Source: CAYMGQ01 sp964390055 (lineage in GTDB: Bacteria; Bacillota; Clostridia; Peptostreptococcales; Natronincolaceae). Taken from it: a stretch of DNA of 64,000 nt. Below are positions 62,378-64,000 of the stretch, in pieces. Each line of letters starts with the position of its first letter. The stretch's first letter is position 1. The translations under genes were made by a program, and so were the position numbers. The stretch is taken from contig CAYMGQ010000006.1 of assembly GCA_964390055.1 (NCBI GenBank), positions 60,384 to 124,383 of the forward strand. The letters are read 5' to 3'. The notes below the pieces were generated by a model, which saw only the letters and a list, made by a program, of their open reading frames with translations, was not told the origin of the DNA and ran no database searches.

Positions 62378-63775
62378 TTATTCCTCCATTACACCAGCAA
62401 ATAATTCCTCATCAGAAGGTTGATTGCTTTCTGTTGGATAGGAAACCCAGGTTATATTCAACAGGTGTTTCCATGTTATATTGTCTCCAGAAATATTTCC
62501 TCCCCAGGTTCCACAACCAAGACTTAATGTCATGGGCATACCATTTGTCCAAGCCCCACTATTAGATAGGCATTGGGGTTGTCTTACCATCAACCTGCTT
62601 GTTTTTGTTTCTAAAGCATATTTGAGTATGCGATCATCATCTGTCGAATGGATTCCACATGAGTGACCCTCGCCTTGGTATCCTATTATTTTGTTTACGG
62701 TATTTATAGCCTCATCAAAGTTTTTATATTTATATAAGGCAACCACTACAGATAGTTTCTCTCCGGAAAAGGGGTAATCAGCTCCTATTCCCTCCTCCTC
62801 CACCATCAAAAACTTTCTATCTTCAGCTATTTCTAGGCCAGCCACCTGGGCAATCCTACTGGCTGGTTGGGCAACAATTTCCCTATTCAAAACACCATCT
62901 GTCCACATTTTTTTCTCCAATATTTCTTTTTCCTTTTTGTCCAGGAGATAGCCGCCCTCTTTCTCCAATGCATCAACAAGTTCATCATATATATCCTCCT
63001 GTATTACTAATGAGTTTTCAGCTGAGCAACTTGTTGCATAATCAAAGGTCTTACTTCGCATTATTTTATTAGCTGTATCCCCTATATCAGCTGTTTCATC
63101 AACAACAACCACAGCATTTCCTACCCCAACCCCATATGCTGGAGTACCAGAGGAATAGGCTGACTTTACCATTCCTGAACCACCAGTTGCCAATACTAAA
63201 TCTGATTGTTTCATTAATTCCTGAGTAATCTCAAGAGTTGGTTCCTCTATCCCGATAATTACATCCTCGGGAACACCATACTTTTTCAACACTTTTCTCA
63301 TTAAATTAACTATGTAGGTATTTGTTTTTTTGGCCCTAGGATGAGGGGACATCACAATAGCATTCCTAGTTTTTATAGCCATTATTGCCTTAAGTACCGG
63401 TGTTGCCTCTGGATTGGTAGTCGGATTTACTGCCCCTACAACCCCAACAGGTTTAGCTATTTTTATGATTCCTCTCTCCTTATCTTCCTCGATTACGCCC
63501 ATACTTTTTTGTCCCTGCATATCTCTAAGGGCTCCCTTGAGTTTAGTCATAAGTTTGGCATATTTAGACTCGTAATTTCCTAATTGTGTTTCATCTACCG
63601 CCATTTGAGATATTTTTTCTATATTACCTGCTTTTACAACGTTCCAAACTATAGCTGTAACTAAATGGTCTACTTTTTCCTGCTTATAACCTTCAATGAT
63701 TTCTTGAGCTTGTCTTGCCCTTTCAATTAGACCTGACACATAAATGGAAGCTTCTCTATTCATCTGTTCAGTCAT
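62378..63775 (-). CDS. CoA-acylating aldehyde dehydrogenase, SauS (sulfoacetaldehyde dehydrogenase)-like
   Basis: A 465-residue member of the acylating aldehyde dehydrogenase group (EutE/AdhE-N/SauS). Segments include KPVGVVGAVNPTTNPEATPV, SGTPAYGVGVGNAVVVV, the catalytic Cys in DYATSCSAENSLV, and near the end SLGCGTWGGNISGDN. The GNAV/GHSCGIHS and SLGCGTWGG parts resemble sulfoacetaldehyde dehydrogenase of sulfonate degraders more than EutE, but this is judged by eye. It converts an aldehyde plus CoA and NAD(P)+ to acyl-CoA. It is on the same strand as, and 133 bases upstream of, the DapA-family gene, which might produce the aldehyde. A promoter upstream lies partly outside what I can resolve. 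Confidence 0.85.
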   Translation of the reverse strand: MTEQMNREASIYVSGLIERARQAQEIIEGYKQEKVDHLVTAIVWNVVKAGNIEKISQMAVDETQLGNYESKYAKLMTKLKGALRDMQGQKSMGVIEEDKERGIIKIAKPVGVVGAVNPTTNPEATPVLKAIMAIKTRNAIVMSPHPRAKKTNTYIVNLMRKVLKKYGVPEDVIIGIEEPTLEITQELMKQSDLVLATGGSGMVKSAYSSGTPAYGVGVGNAVVVVDETADIGDTANKIMRSKTFDYATSCSAENSLVIQEDIYDELVDALEKEGGYLLDKKEKEILEKKMWTDGVLNREIVAQPASRIAQVAGLEIAEDRKFLMVEEEGIGADYPFSGEKLSVVVALYKYKNFDEAINTVNKIIGYQGEGHSCGIHSTDDDRILKYALETKTSRLMVRQPQCLSNSGAWTNGMPMTLSLGCGTWGGNISGDNITWKHLLNITWVSYPTESNQPSDEELFAGVMEE

Positions 63776-64000
63776 CCTATGTCCTCCTCCTACAATGTAT
63801 TTATAAAAAATATTAGTATAAAATATTTAAAAAAGATACCCCAAGGCTAAGAAGGAATTATTATAATAAATTAGTTGCTATGTTTCTGTCAAAATCTGAT
63901 TAGTCTCAAAAATTCGCCAGCTAATTTTATTACATTTTACTGCTTACTTTACTAAAATATCTTTTGCGATTAGATCTACAAGGGGAAATTTTAAAAGATA

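Noticed and set aside
1..64000. CRISPR arrays, tRNA/rRNA genes and insertion sequences
   Set aside because: No regularly spaced direct repeats, cloverleaf or rRNA segments, or transposase genes were seen.

Overview
The window is AT-rich, dense, and reads as the chromosome of an anaerobic, amino-acid/organic-acid-using member of the Clostridia (a Tissierellales- or Alkaliphilus-like Firmicute is my best guess). Evidence: strong AGGAGG ribosome sites, T-box leaders, PyrR-type leaders, sigma-A promoters with 16-18 bp spacers, rubredoxin, a leucine-type dehydrogenase, 2-hydroxyacyl-CoA dehydratase activase homologues, a LonB relative and a Mo-hydroxylase operon. The organism must decode UGA as selenocysteine, because two genes are only complete if an in-frame UGA is read through, and each UGA is followed by a bacterial SECIS-like hairpin. 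No selA/B/C/D is in the window.

Layout. 0-4 kb: a tiny membrane peptide, a DUF881 protein, trpS, a selenocysteine glutaredoxin-like gene, a CsoR/CstR-type repressor and a Crp/Fnr regulator. 4.4-7 kb: a zinc-type ABC importer (znuABC-like). 6.9-10 kb: three overlapping genes of the acyl-CoA dehydratase activase/DUF2229 group. 10.2-15.4 kb: a Leu/Val/Phe-type dehydrogenase, a DUF364-like protein, a degenerate ADP-ribosylglycohydrolase-TPR fusion, and pyrBI behind a leader with two PyrR sites. 15.4-18.6 kb: proABC under a proline T-box. 18.7-24 kb: rubredoxin, EamA transporter, engB, lon, and a protease-less LonB-like ATPase.

24-38 kb holds the most interesting region: a long minus-strand operon for a molybdopterin aldehyde oxidoreductase plus its whole maturation set (the cluster known from Desulfovibrio DVU_1551-1559: FAD/Fe-S 'dicluster' protein, small redox protein, methyltransferase TrsM, C-GCAxxG-C-C protein, radical SAM selenoprotein TrsS, AMP-dependent CoA ligase, XdhC, NTP transferase-HD, histidine phosphatase). 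It starts at a near-perfect sigma-54 promoter with repeated dyad upstream sites and ends with the gene for a sigma-54 activator, so the operon probably encodes its own regulator. The TrsS gene is interrupted by UGA and is restored to 450 aa by selenocysteine.

38-54.7 kb: a twin-arginine flavoprotein with a TetR regulator, tig-clpP-clpX, a LacI-family regulator, pyruvate carboxylase, an orphan structured RNA gene with its own promoter and terminator, ileS under an isoleucine T-box, and a chemoreceptor. 55-63.8 kb: a catabolic island with a tripartite tricarboxylate-type transporter (TctABC), an Ldh2-type 2-hydroxyacid dehydrogenase, a LarA/DUF2088 protein, a DapA-family lyase and a CoA-acylating aldehyde dehydrogenase resembling sulfoacetaldehyde dehydrogenase (SauS); substrate unknown, possibly a sulfonated or hydroxylated C3 acid. 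No IS elements, CRISPR arrays, tRNA or rRNA genes were seen.
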